Positions 6,218-16,185 of a DNA stretch of 22,009 nucleotides are shown piece by piece. A program made the position numbers and the translations under genes. The notes under the pieces were generated by a model. The model was not told where the DNA came from and ran no database searches. It was given only the letters and a program-made list of their open reading frames with translations. The DNA comes from a virus, in the IMG/VR virus record IMGVR_UViG_3300005527_003625, positions 1-22,009 of that record; one strand, given 5' to 3'. Each line of letters starts with the position of its first letter. Position 1 is the stretch's first letter.

Positions 6218-6763
6218 ATGAGCCTACGAGAGCATATCCACTTAGTGGAAGCTGCAAGCAAACTTGAGCCTATCAAAATCAGCCCACTGCCTTACAAAAC
6301 AAAAGATCTTGAACCTGCCATGAGTGAGCACAGTGTGGATGTGCATTACAACACGTTAACCAAAAATTATTTCAAAAAATACAAAGCCACTGGCAATTTG
6401 TTTCAAAAAGCAGGTGCATTGTTGCATAACGATTTCTTTTGGCCGTTGCTCAAGCCCTATTCAAAAAACAACAAGCCCAGTGCAGACCTAATGAGAAAGA
6501 TCAATGCTGCCCACAAAAGCTTAGATCTCTTTAAAAAATCCGTGGTTGAATCAGCCTTGAGCATTCAAGGCAATGGGTGGGTATTGATAATGGAAGATCT
6601 TCAAATACAAACCATACAGAATCACGTTTTGAAACCAGGTATTGCTATGGCTATTGATCTTTGGGAACACACCACAGTGGATTATGATTTCAATAGGGAA
6701 AAGTTTTTTCAAGAGTTTTGGAACGTTGTGAATTGGGATAAGTTGGAAACATTATTGAAATGA
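6218..6763 (+). CDS. Fe/Mn-family superoxide dismutase
   Basis: A 181-residue protein with an N-terminal helical domain after LPYKTKDLEP (24-33) and the C-terminal SOD domain. The metal ligands are visible: His43 (VDVHY), His70 (LLHNDFF), Asp147 and His151 (IDLWEH), with Tyr51 as the conserved second-sphere Tyr. The residue 4 before His70 is Gly66, as in Mn-type enzymes, while the usual C-terminal Gln position appears to be His136 (IQNHVL), as in archaeal-type SODs. It converts superoxide to peroxide and oxygen. Residues 1-22 are an extra N-terminal stretch without signal-peptide character. The stop overlaps the start of the IscA-like gene (ATGA). Confidence 0.85.
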   Translation: MSLREHIHLVEAASKLEPIKISPLPYKTKDLEPAMSEHSVDVHYNTLTKNYFKKYKATGNLFQKAGALLHNDFFWPLLKPYSKNNKPSADLMRKINAAHKSLDLFKKSVVESALSIQGNGWVLIMEDLQIQTIQNHVLKPGIAMAIDLWEHTTVDYDFNREKFFQEFWNVVNWDKLETLLK

Positions 6764-7092
6764 AAAAAGCAATTTCTTTGACCACTGCTGCTGAGCAACA
6801 TATAAATCAAATCTTAAAAAATAGCGAACAAAAGGTGTTTTTGGTCAGCATTGACAACAAAGGCTGCTCAGGGCATAGTTATGTTTATGAGCTGTGTAAT
6901 CGGGAACAACTGGGCAAGTTTGACGAAACAATTGATCTGGAGGACGGCTTTTTGGCAATCAAATCCAACAGTGTCATGAAATTACTGGGCAGCACTCTTG
7001 GATTGGAAAACAATGAGTTTGGCCAACAATTTGTTTGGACCAATCCCCAGGTTTCAGGCACTTGCGGCTGTGGAAAAAGTGTGAGTTTTTAA
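6760..7092 (+). CDS. A-type iron-sulfur cluster carrier (IscA/SufA/ErpA-like)
   Basis: A 110-residue protein of the HesB/IscA family. The three conserved cysteines are present as Cys36 (NKGCSGHSYVYEL) and Cys102/Cys104 (GTCGCGKSVSF at the C-terminus). These ligate an Fe-S cluster or iron for transfer to target proteins. Length and layout match bacterial A-type carriers. It overlaps the SOD stop by 4 bp (ATGA), so the two are co-translated, linking Fe-S assembly or repair with superoxide removal. No other Fe-S assembly gene is in the window, so it would work with host machinery. Confidence 0.85.
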   Translation: MKKAISLTTAAEQHINQILKNSEQKVFLVSIDNKGCSGHSYVYELCNREQLGKFDETIDLEDGFLAIKSNSVMKLLGSTLGLENNEFGQQFVWTNPQVSGTCGCGKSVSF

Positions 7093-7097
7093 AATTT

Positions 7098-7703
7098 ATG
7101 ATCAAAACCAACTATTCAAGCAAACTGTTTTTTGGAAAGTACTCTACCAAAATCACAGTATCAACTATCGTTGCAAGTAAAAAACGTTATACATATGGCT
7201 ATCCAAAGCCAGCTGAAGTTTTTGTTTTGCACAACTGGTGCAAAGACAACTTTCAAGATGCTTTCATAATAAAAGACCACTTCATAAAAACCAACAATGG
7301 TCTTGAGTATCATCAAATGGTTTACACATCAAATGCTCAAGACAAAAACGCACTGATTGGGCAATTTTCTTCACAAGTGTTGGAAATTACTCAGCCGCTG
7401 AATTCTGACCATGAAAAGTCATTGGAAGTGCGCAATTTAGTGATTGTCAGAAAAAACCTATTGTTCAACAAATACAAATATAGTGTGTATTTCAAATACG
7501 ATCCCACTCATGAAACATGGAATTGGCTCAAAACATTTTTCAAGGATGAAGAGGGATACAAACTTGTTCCAGGTGCCAACGACCTCACGTCATATCCTGT
7601 TTGGCCTAGAGTATACCTGGTGGACGACACACATCTTGTGACTTTGAAGCTGATGTGGCAAGAAAGAATTGATTACATCAAAACAGTGGAGTTGCTGCCC
7701 TAG
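7098..7703 (+). CDS. Conserved phage hypothetical protein
   Basis: A 201-residue protein, rich in Lys and Tyr, with a C-terminal pattern (YLVDDTHLVTLKLMWQERI) seen, as far as I recall, in uncharacterised T4-like phage proteins. The frame is open from 7035, but the ATG at 7098 is chosen because it lies 5 bp after the IscA-like stop; the upstream part is only an out-of-frame reading of that gene. No SD is evident, so translation may be coupled to the SOD-IscA operon. No motif gives a function. Confidence 0.65.
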   Translation: MIKTNYSSKLFFGKYSTKITVSTIVASKKRYTYGYPKPAEVFVLHNWCKDNFQDAFIIKDHFIKTNNGLEYHQMVYTSNAQDKNALIGQFSSQVLEITQPLNSDHEKSLEVRNLVIVRKNLLFNKYKYSVYFKYDPTHETWNWLKTFFKDEEGYKLVPGANDLTSYPVWPRVYLVDDTHLVTLKLMWQERIDYIKTVELLP

Positions 7704-7721
7704 CCTGGGTTTTTCAATAGT

Positions 7722-7729
7722 CTTAAATA
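7722..7729 (+). promoter_or_regulatory. T4-type late promoter (CTTAAATA)
   Basis: CTTAAATA lies 28 nt upstream of the ATG at 7757 and directly abuts the left arm of the 7730-7757 hairpin. Using T4 spacing, transcription would start near 7735, within that arm. Confidence 0.65.
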
Positions 7730-7757
7730 TTGGTAATCAAACACAATGGATTACCAA
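7730..7757 (+). promoter_or_regulatory. Hairpin covering the translation start of the large fibre gene
   Basis: TTGGTAATC (7730-7738) and GATTACCAA (7749-7757) form a perfect 9-bp stem whose last base is the A of the start codon. RNA read through from upstream would have its start region paired. RNA from the late promoter just upstream would lack most of the left arm. Confidence 0.6.
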
Positions 7758-10700
7758 TGACGTCTTATCCTTTTTGGGTTACAGCAGGTGAACTCTCAAG
7801 CAGAAGTGAAGGCTACAGCTACAGCAGTAACCCAGAAATTCTCTCCTACGGGGAAACAAACAATCAGCCTTGTACGGTAAGTATTCCTCCCATAAATGGA
7901 GCCTTACCTCCTGGTACACGATTGGAATTGGTGGGTGCCCAAGTTCAAATCAAAGGGCAAATATCAGGAGTTGTGGGCACAGAGACTTTTGGGTTCACAT
8001 TGCGTCTTAACAATGGCACCTTTTCAGCCGATCGTACCTTTTATATTACTGCAACTAATAGCATTGATGTTTTGGAATGGATAACAAGCAACAATAATGT
8101 GCTGGGGTATTACTACTCCCTTGAGCCACAAAAGTTTGTTGTGACTGCACAAAACAATCCGTTAAAATCCATTACCTACAGTTTTCCACCCATTATTTCC
8201 TGGACCCAAGGTGTTTCAATTGAAGCTGGAACAGGATTGGTCACTGTGGATTTGAGTTGGAAACCCACCACCAGCTACACTGTTTTGGATTATGTGTTCA
8301 ACAATGGATATTTGTATAAGTGCAACATAGCAGGCAAAAGCGGCTTGGCCAATGGACCGTATGTGCCTGGAAGTAATATTGTTGACAGCACTGACCCACC
8401 CTGGCAGCCAAACACATATTATATTGTAAACCAAATTGTATCAAACGATTCTGGAAAACTCTATGTATGTATTACAAGTGGATTCAGCGCCCCAGCAGGC
8501 GGCCCCACTGGCACAGGTGGCGCTATTCCAGACGGCTACCCAACTGTTTGGAAATATGTGGAACAAGCAGCAGTATGGAATCAAGTAGCCCCTGGCACAA
8601 TTGATAATCTCAATTTTACAGTGTTGGCATACACAGATACCAAAAACATTTCTCGTGTGTTTCAAGTGGGGTTGATAAGCCCCCCTCATGCACCCATATG
8701 GGTTACACCTGCCGGTAGCTTGGGATCAGTTGTTCCAGGAACAGAGTTCAATTATCCGCTACAGGTTTTTGAACCAGATTTCCAAAGTGTAAGCTTTTTC
8801 AGTGCCAATCTCCCATCCTGGCTTAATATTGGCATTTTGGGAGAACTTTGGGGAGAGGCACCAAATGTTCCCAGCACAACAGTCTACTCTTTCTCAGTAG
8901 CTGCAAGCGATGGAACAAACTCAGTATCACAAAACTTCTTTGTAACAGTAGCCAAAGATGCACAGCAGATAGAGTGGCAAACCCCAAATGATTTGGGTTC
9001 AATAAAAGACGGTGAATTCAGCAGCATACAATTCCAAGCCATTACCAATCGGCCCGGGGCAAGTATCCAGTATGGTTTAAGTGGAGGCAACATTCCACCA
9101 TATACAATTGTAGTAAGTTCCACAGGAATGCTCAGTGGTTTTGTGGAATACCATGCTGTGTCCAAAACCTATTATTTTGAAGTAAGTGCTAGTGATGGCA
9201 CAGACATCGTGGCTCGCTGGTTTAAGTTGACTGTAGACAGCCAAAATCTTGAACACTTTATGAGTATTCAAATTCCCATCACAGGAACAAATAAACTGGA
9301 TTTTATTATCAATAACAGCAGCAGTTTGATGCCTCCTGAATATTTGTTTCGCGAGGCTGACAAAAACTGGAGCCGTAATGACAATCCATCAGTGCAAGTT
9401 ATAAATGGTTTAAATTATCAAAATGTTGCAAGTGTACGAGACGTAATAAGCAACTATTTGACTGAATTCAAAATAAGTTATGGTAATGTGTATGTAAGTA
9501 CAGACCCGTTGCTGCCATATCAAACACTTTTCGTGGCTGTGAAAGACTCCAACAGTGTGAAAGCATGGAGTCCTTTCACTGTTTTCAGCTTAAATGAAAG
9601 GGTAAGTACCAGCAGTGGATTGCAGCTGGTGGCCATAGTTGGCGGCACAAGCGGCGATTTTCCTGAACCCCGGGGGCCAGGGGATGACGGATCTGTGGTG
9701 TGGAAAGTTGCAGCATTTCCCAACAATGTAACCAGTAGATTGTTGCCATTGCCATGGTATCCACAGCACAACTATCAATCCCAACAAACTGTACTGAATC
9801 AGGATCTGCTTTTGACGGCACAAAATTCAGGTTATAGTGCAGGTGGTTTGGGCCCTGTGGGTGGTTTGGGGCCTGTTGGGCCAATTCCTATCCAAGATAA
9901 CCAAGTTACTTGGCTAAAACAAAATATACAAGGGCCAAATCAGGCATTCCCAGCCAGCATATACAACATAAGACAAACTACAACCAGTGTGTTTGGTTTT
10001 TCCAATGCCAAAGGTTCAGGCGCTCAAGCCACAGCTAGTGTAAATTTAAGCAGCGGGGCAATAACTGGCGTTTTTGTCAACGCGCCTGGTACCGGATATT
10101 ATAGTCAACCAAAAGTCAACGTAATTGGAGAAGGATCAGGTGCATTAGTTGAGGCCTATCTGGGTTTGCAAAGCGGAACAATTGCCAGCTCAACACCTGG
10201 ATTTGTTGTGGGCCAAGAATTTGAAGTCACAAACGGCACAAGTGTTCTCAATCAGTTTGGCACTATAAAAGTATCAGAGGTTGATAACATAGGTAGAGTA
10301 ACTGAGATTGAAATCCTGTCCAGTGGTGTTTTTTCTCATTTTCCCAAAGGCAACATCACATTCTTCATTGGTTCTAAAAACTTTGCGGTGTTGTTTGACC
10401 TAGGAGTAACAAGTGTGAATGTGCTGAATCCTGGCCAAGGATATCAACAAGGTGCATTTTTAAACTTCCAGGGAACAGAACTACTGCCCCTTTGGCAAGA
10501 GTTATGGGCTCGAGGGTATGTTTTGAGTGTGCCATTGGCTGAAGTAACTGACGCTGGGGCCACTTGGTATAAAACCAATCCCTTTCCTGTGAACCCTTAT
10601 GATGGCACAGAGATTGAAGTAAAACAATTGGAGTTAACGGTTCAAGGCATAGTTTGGACTGGCACCACAACTTTTGATCTGGATTGCATGACTTGGGACG

Positions 10701-10954
10701 TGGATCAGACTCAGATGATAGAGTATGAACCTGCAAGTGAAACAATTTTTGACGACAACTCCACATACTTCGATGAGTTCACAACTCAATTTGACTTTGT
10801 CAACAACAATAACATTCCGTTTGGTCAAGTGGTTTTTGATCAAAATCAAACCATTTTTGATTATTACAGCACTGTCTTCAACCAAAGATCATCAATAGTA
10901 TCCAGTAGGTTTTCAAGAAATTGGATCCTGAATTTTGGCAAACCCTGGGCGTAA
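7757..10954 (+). CDS. Large virion fibre/adhesin with Ig-like and carbohydrate-binding-like domains
   Basis: A 1065-residue beta-rich protein. In order: an Ig-like (He_PIG-type) domain near residues 20-105; two CBM5/12-like segments at about 165-265 (YVFNNGYLYKC and VSNDSGKLYVC); Ig-like domains at about 310-405 (ending SFSVAASDGTNSVSQ) and 410-500 (YYFEVSASDGTD); a region around 500-620 with VINGLNYQNVASVRD; glycine-rich beta repeats at about 755-910 (APGTGYYSQPKVNVIGEGSG); and an acidic Phe/Asp-rich tail. This suits a tail fibre or baseplate-attached adhesin contacting glycans. ATG 7757 is used rather than TTG 7730, because the predicted late RNA starts at about 7735. No signal peptide. Confidence 0.8.
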   Translation: MTSYPFWVTAGELSSRSEGYSYSSNPEILSYGETNNQPCTVSIPPINGALPPGTRLELVGAQVQIKGQISGVVGTETFGFTLRLNNGTFSADRTFYITATNSIDVLEWITSNNNVLGYYYSLEPQKFVVTAQNNPLKSITYSFPPIISWTQGVSIEAGTGLVTVDLSWKPTTSYTVLDYVFNNGYLYKCNIAGKSGLANGPYVPGSNIVDSTDPPWQPNTYYIVNQIVSNDSGKLYVCITSGFSAPAGGPTGTGGAIPDGYPTVWKYVEQAAVWNQVAPGTIDNLNFTVLAYTDTKNISRVFQVGLISPPHAPIWVTPAGSLGSVVPGTEFNYPLQVFEPDFQSVSFFSANLPSWLNIGILGELWGEAPNVPSTTVYSFSVAASDGTNSVSQNFFVTVAKDAQQIEWQTPNDLGSIKDGEFSSIQFQAITNRPGASIQYGLSGGNIPPYTIVVSSTGMLSGFVEYHAVSKTYYFEVSASDGTDIVARWFKLTVDSQNLEHFMSIQIPITGTNKLDFIINNSSSLMPPEYLFREADKNWSRNDNPSVQVINGLNYQNVASVRDVISNYLTEFKISYGNVYVSTDPLLPYQTLFVAVKDSNSVKAWSPFTVFSLNERVSTSSGLQLVAIVGGTSGDFPEPRGPGDDGSVVWKVAAFPNNVTSRLLPLPWYPQHNYQSQQTVLNQDLLLTAQNSGYSAGGLGPVGGLGPVGPIPIQDNQVTWLKQNIQGPNQAFPASIYNIRQTTTSVFGFSNAKGSGAQATASVNLSSGAITGVFVNAPGTGYYSQPKVNVIGEGSGALVEAYLGLQSGTIASSTPGFVVGQEFEVTNGTSVLNQFGTIKVSEVDNIGRVTEIEILSSGVFSHFPKGNITFFIGSKNFAVLFDLGVTSVNVLNPGQGYQQGAFLNFQGTELLPLWQELWARGYVLSVPLAEVTDAGATWYKTNPFPVNPYDGTEIEVKQLELTVQGIVWTGTTTFDLDCMTWDVDQTQMIEYEPASETIFDDNSTYFDEFTTQFDFVNNNNIPFGQVVFDQNQTIFDYYSTVFNQRSSIVSSRFSRNWILNFGKPWA

Positions 10955-10960
10955 TGATCT

Positions 10961-10968
10961 GTTAAATA
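10961..10968 (+). promoter_or_regulatory. T4-type late promoter (GTTAAATA)
   Basis: GTTAAATAG lies 25 nt upstream of the collagen-like gene start at 10993, in the 38-bp gap after the large fibre gene. Confidence 0.6.
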
Positions 10969-10986
10969 GCGCAGATATTTTTGTGA

Positions 10987-13223
<2,237 letters not shown>

Positions 13224-13224
<1 letters not shown>

Positions 13225-13649
13225 TGGCAGTTATCAGCAGAGTAAATCCAAATTTTCCAGTTCCTGGTATTGATCAAAGTTCCAAAGGCTTTAGAGACAA
13301 TTTTGCCACAATCAAAACAGAGATTGAGAATCTGCAAGCAAAGGCAATTTTGTTAACAGGTGATGTGATTGCTGGACCAATTCTTTTGGATTCAGGAACA
13401 AGCCCAGTAATCATACCCACTGTGGGGTTGGTTTTCCGTCAAAGCTTTGTGGCAGCTGACTTAGTAGCAGGAACACTTACTGTTACACACAACCTCGGAC
13501 AAAAAATTGTTTTAGTGCAAGTGAGCAACAATTTGAGTGAGGTAATATCACCTGATAGCATAACACTAACCAGCACCAGCAGTTGTTCAATTGTGTTAGC
13601 AAGTTTCCTACCATTGGTAGGAACTTGGAATGTTATTGTGCGAGCTTAA
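13224..13649 (+). CDS. Short fibre/virion protein with the same docking motif
   Basis: A 141-residue protein. Its N-terminus NFPVPGIDQSSKGFRDNF (residues 10-27) is a close copy of the head of the preceding collagen-like fibre. The C-terminal half (FVAADLVAGTLTVTHNLGQK through GTWNVIVRA) resembles a small phage fibre-tip beta domain. It looks like a fibre with the collagen shaft removed. The start codon overlaps the previous stop by 1 nt (TAATG), so it is translationally coupled. Its stop shares the TTAA at 13646-13649 with the convergent gp44 gene. Confidence 0.75.
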
Positions 13650-14587
13650 CCTTCACTGGCAATTTGGCTGAGTTCAATCAGTGCTGCACTGAAATTGATC
13701 TCAGGATCAGCACACATTGCATGATCTCGTAACCGATTGGCAATGATCACAATTGCAGCATTTTGTTGCTTATCTGATGATCCCCACCAATTGAGATTTT
13801 GATAAAGCAACCGATAAGCTTCCTCGAACTCGGCACCTTGTAGCTTGGGCGCCAGCAGTTTCCGAGCTTCGAGAATTTTGCCCTCCCGGAACAGCCCAAC
13901 AGCTTGCACAACATAGTCACTGGTAGCACTGGCTGTACCTTCACCTGGTCGTGTAAGTGTTTGATTGATGCAATTTTGTTGCAGCATGTTGATGCACTTA
14001 CGAAGATCAGGATAGCACGCACTTACATAATCATCCAGAATCTCAAAATTATGTTCTGTAAGATCAATGCCTTCACTCATGAGAACTGTTGCAATGCGCT
14101 CCACAAACTGATCGCGTTCAAGGCTTTGGATTTCAAATGTTTGACACCTGCTTTTCAGCGCAGGAATGATTTTGTGACCATAATTGGCAGTAAGGATAAA
14201 GCGTGCTCCATCACTGTAGGTTTCAACCATATTACGTAAGCCGCTTTGAGCGGCTGCGGTTAAACCGTCAGCCTCATCAATAATCACATAACGAAACTCA
14301 CCCATGGGCATTGTGGATACAAAGTTTTCAAGATCGCGAACAAAGTCAATACCGTTGGTTGTACTTCCGTTCACAAACTTGATATCTGAATTATCTACGC
14401 CCAGCTCCTGCATCAGCATCATAGCCAGTGCGGTTTTACCAATACCTGGATGCCCAATTAGGAGCAAGTTTGGCAAATGCCGTTCAGCTACCCAAGATTC
14501 AACTTGAGCTTTTTGTGCACTGTTGCTCCAAACATAGTCTTGGAGACTGTTTGGTCGATATTTTTGAACCCAAAGCTTCTTGCTCAT
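13646..14587 (-). CDS. 44: Sliding-clamp loader ATPase (T4 gp44-like)
   Basis: A 313-residue AAA+ protein, close to the 319 of T4 gp44. Visible motifs: Walker A GHPGIGKT (45-52), Walker B VIIDEAD (101-107), sensor-1 region ILTANY (131-136) and the clamp-loader SRC motif (146-148). With the gp62 subunit it would load the gp45 clamp onto primed DNA. The N-terminal KLWVQKYRP matches the usual 'W.EKYRP' of RFC/gp44 proteins. An AGGAC lies just before the ATG. No late promoter precedes it, as expected for a replication gene. gp45 and gp62 genes are not adjacent in this window, unlike in T4. Confidence 0.92.
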   Translation of the reverse strand: MSKKLWVQKYRPNSLQDYVWSNSAQKAQVESWVAERHLPNLLLIGHPGIGKTALAMMLMQELGVDNSDIKFVNGSTTNGIDFVRDLENFVSTMPMGEFRYVIIDEADGLTAAAQSGLRNMVETYSDGARFILTANYGHKIIPALKSRCQTFEIQSLERDQFVERIATVLMSEGIDLTEHNFEILDDYVSACYPDLRKCINMLQQNCINQTLTRPGEGTASATSDYVVQAVGLFREGKILEARKLLAPKLQGAEFEEAYRLLYQNLNWWGSSDKQQNAAIVIIANRLRDHAMCADPEINFSAALIELSQIASEG

Positions 14588-14639
14588 CTAGTCCTCATGC
14601 AGTTTTACTTGATGAGTTTGCTGGGAGGAGAAGGCTGTG

Positions 14640-14972
14640 TCAACAGTCCTCTACAAGGAGAATGCTTTCAGGTTCAACCATTCGCACTACTGTGATTTCA
14701 CCGTTGGGGTGGGATACACTTACACCACGACTCCAGCGGCCATGCGAAATCAAAACCCGGTCGCCCTTTTTCACATCGGATACTTCACTACCTACAGAAT
14801 AAACGGTAGCCCAACGTGGTCGTACTCCGCGATCTTTGCCGTCGTCATCCCCAATAATAATGCCTGCTTTCGTGCGACGCTCGCCATGTTCCATGTTATG
14901 CACAAGCACACGAGATGGCAGTGGCCGAATCTCTCCTTGTGTGTGCCAATCAAATGGTTCCAAATCAGTCAT
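14640..14972 (-). CDS. GroES-like co-chaperonin (functional analogue of T4 gp31)
   Basis: A 110-residue protein with the Cpn10 layout: IRPLPSRVLVHNME (15-28), a mobile-loop-like GERRTKAGIIIGDDDG (30-45), then the barrel strands WATVYSVGSEVSDVKKGDRVLI and a final ESILLVED. Such phage proteins cap the host GroEL so that it can fold the large capsid protein. ATG 14972 is used; the in-frame TTG at 14981 is less likely. Its start overlaps the preceding gene's stop by 8 bp (ATGACTGA), showing translational coupling. The gp44 gene follows after 52 bp. Confidence 0.82.
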   Translation of the reverse strand: MTDLEPFDWHTQGEIRPLPSRVLVHNMEHGERRTKAGIIIGDDDGKDRGVRPRWATVYSVGSEVSDVKKGDRVLISHGRWSRGVSVSHPNGEITVVRMVEPESILLVEDC

Positions 14973-15348
14973 CTTTATCAACTATCTTTCTCTTGGGTGT
15001 AGGTGTTATTACTCCTGTGCCCACAAGATCCTGGATGGTGGGAAACTCTACATCAGGAATAGCAGCAGCCCTAGGTGTAGGCATTGGAGGTGGAGCAGCT
15101 CGTGACAAAGGTTCTTCGCTTTTGATATCAGTGGTGAAAGATTGCGTCATTGCCCTTGCAGCAGCCCATTCTGCTTCAACTTGTTCTTGTGTTTTCAAAA
15201 CAATGCCTCCTTCTCCAAGAATATCACCCTTGGCATTCATCCGAGCATTGCCTAGCGCAATTTGATTTTGGTTTTGTAAGCTCAGTGCAGAAAAATCTAT
15301 AATTTCTCCACGCATGCTTCTGTGTTGACGTCGAAAATGTCCAGCCAT
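14965..15348 (-). CDS. Conserved phage protein of unknown function
   Basis: A 127-residue protein beginning MAGHFRRQHRSMRGEIIDF. It continues with LGNARMNAKGDILGEGGIVLKTQEQVEAEW, a pattern I recall in uncharacterised T4-like marine phage proteins ('GN..vNA.GD......vkT.eq'). The C-terminal half is Pro-rich and probably disordered. The frame is open from 15414, but ATG 15348 has AAGGAA before it and the late element ATTAAATA lies 30 nt upstream. It overlaps the co-chaperonin start, which suggests a link to head assembly, but this is context only. Confidence 0.7.
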   Translation of the reverse strand: MAGHFRRQHRSMRGEIIDFSALSLQNQNQIALGNARMNAKGDILGEGGIVLKTQEQVEAEWAAARAMTQSFTTDIKSEEPLSRAAPPPMPTPRAAAIPDVEFPTIQDLVGTGVITPTPKRKIVDKDD

Positions 15349-15367
15349 TATAAATTCCTTGTTGACT

Positions 15368-15880
15368 TCAAAGTTCGTATTTAATTTTGAAGAATTCTTG
15401 GTAGTCAAGATCATAGTCTAGTGGATTGATTTTATTGACGCCAATAAGGAACAAAACGAAGCAACTTACAGAACTACCTCGTCCCACACCCCAAACCAAC
15501 CCCTGACTTCTCCAAGTGTCCACAAGATAAATCAGATGTTGGAAAATTGGTTCAGATTTAAGCCTTGTAATAATTGCCAGTTCCAAAAGAGCTCGTTGTT
15601 CTTGTTCTCTATTTGTGCATCGTGTCAAACAATAGTTTTTTAAATCAATGTTTTTGTATTCTTGAGGCGTAAACCAGTCTCTGTTTTGAGGGTCAATTTT
15701 ATGATTGGGAATAGGCCATGAATCCAATTTTTCACATTGCTGCAAGAAAGCCAGCTTGGCTGGCGAATCCTGCCACTCAAAAATGTTGTCCAGTTTGTTT
15801 TGGTATGCCAATTCCACTATTCCCTGTTTGCTCACAAAAGGAGTTCCTTCTTGGTCAAAAACCACAAGATCGTCTGTCAT
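15368..15880 (-). CDS. Stand-alone DNA polymerase III alpha (DnaE)-like fragment
   Basis: A 170-residue protein. The C-terminal segment LVWGVGRGSSVSCFVLFLIG (residues 128-147), followed by INPLDYDL, aligns by eye with the 'VGPGRGSAAGSLVAY.LGIT.IDPL.Y.LLFERFLN' block of bacterial PolIII alpha, and the preceding helix (EQRALLELAIITRLKSEPIF) also fits. It ends before the catalytic Asp motif of the palm and has no PHP nuclease domain, so it cannot be a polymerase alone. T4-like phages carry related small proteins of unknown role. It starts 2 bp after the upstream stop without an SD, so it is coupled. Its 3' end contains the next gene's late promoter. Confidence 0.75.
   Translation of the reverse strand: MTDDLVVFDQEGTPFVSKQGIVELAYQNKLDNIFEWQDSPAKLAFLQQCEKLDSWPIPNHKIDPQNRDWFTPQEYKNIDLKNYCLTRCTNREQEQRALLELAIITRLKSEPIFQHLIYLVDTWRSQGLVWGVGRGSSVSCFVLFLIGVNKINPLDYDLDYQEFFKIKYEL
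15378..15385 (-). promoter_or_regulatory. T4-type late promoter (ATTAAATA)
   Basis: On the minus strand ATTAAATACG lies inside the end of the DnaE-like gene, 30 nt before the 15348 start. It would give separate late expression of the unknown protein and the co-chaperonin. Confidence 0.55.
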
Positions 15881-15882
15881 AA

Positions 15883-16185
15883 TTACAGTATAGTATATTG
15901 TTTGGGTCCGCGCTTTTGTTTGGCCAAATCATCTAACTCTTCTTCAAGAGGGTCAGTATTCACTATTACATGTTTTGATGCATCTTTGGCACTGTCTTCT
16001 TTATGCAGACGTTGTTCCATCTCCAGTTCCAAACTTTCAAGAATGCTTTGAAACTGGTCCCACATCAAACTACTGGTTTGTCCCCAGCTTCTCAAGCGTT
16101 GCATTCTGCCCAAAATATTGCTTTTTCGTTTTTCCAGCTCTTCGAAAGAAACAGAACCGAGGTCATTTATCAGAGGGTGTGTCAT
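15883..16185 (-). CDS. Small conserved phage protein, helical
   Basis: A 100-residue protein beginning MTHPLINDLGSVSFEELEKR, similar in form to small T4-like phage proteins with an 'MTHPL...L..LS.eELe.k' start. Residues 13-65 are predicted helical and charged (possible coiled coil, LESLELEMEQRL). The tail is acidic then basic. The frame is open to 16224, but only the ATG at 16185 is a standard start, and it overlaps the zinc-ribbon gene by 23 bp. Function unknown. Confidence 0.65.
   Translation of the reverse strand: MTHPLINDLGSVSFEELEKRKSNILGRMQRLRSWGQTSSLMWDQFQSILESLELEMEQRLHKEDSAKDASKHVIVNTDPLEEELDDLAKQKRGPKQYTIL

Noticed and set aside
14638-14643. TTGACA on the minus strand upstream of gp44 as a -35 box
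   Set aside because: No acceptable -10 box at 16-18 bp; the hexamer overlaps the co-chaperonin stop codon and is probably coincidental.
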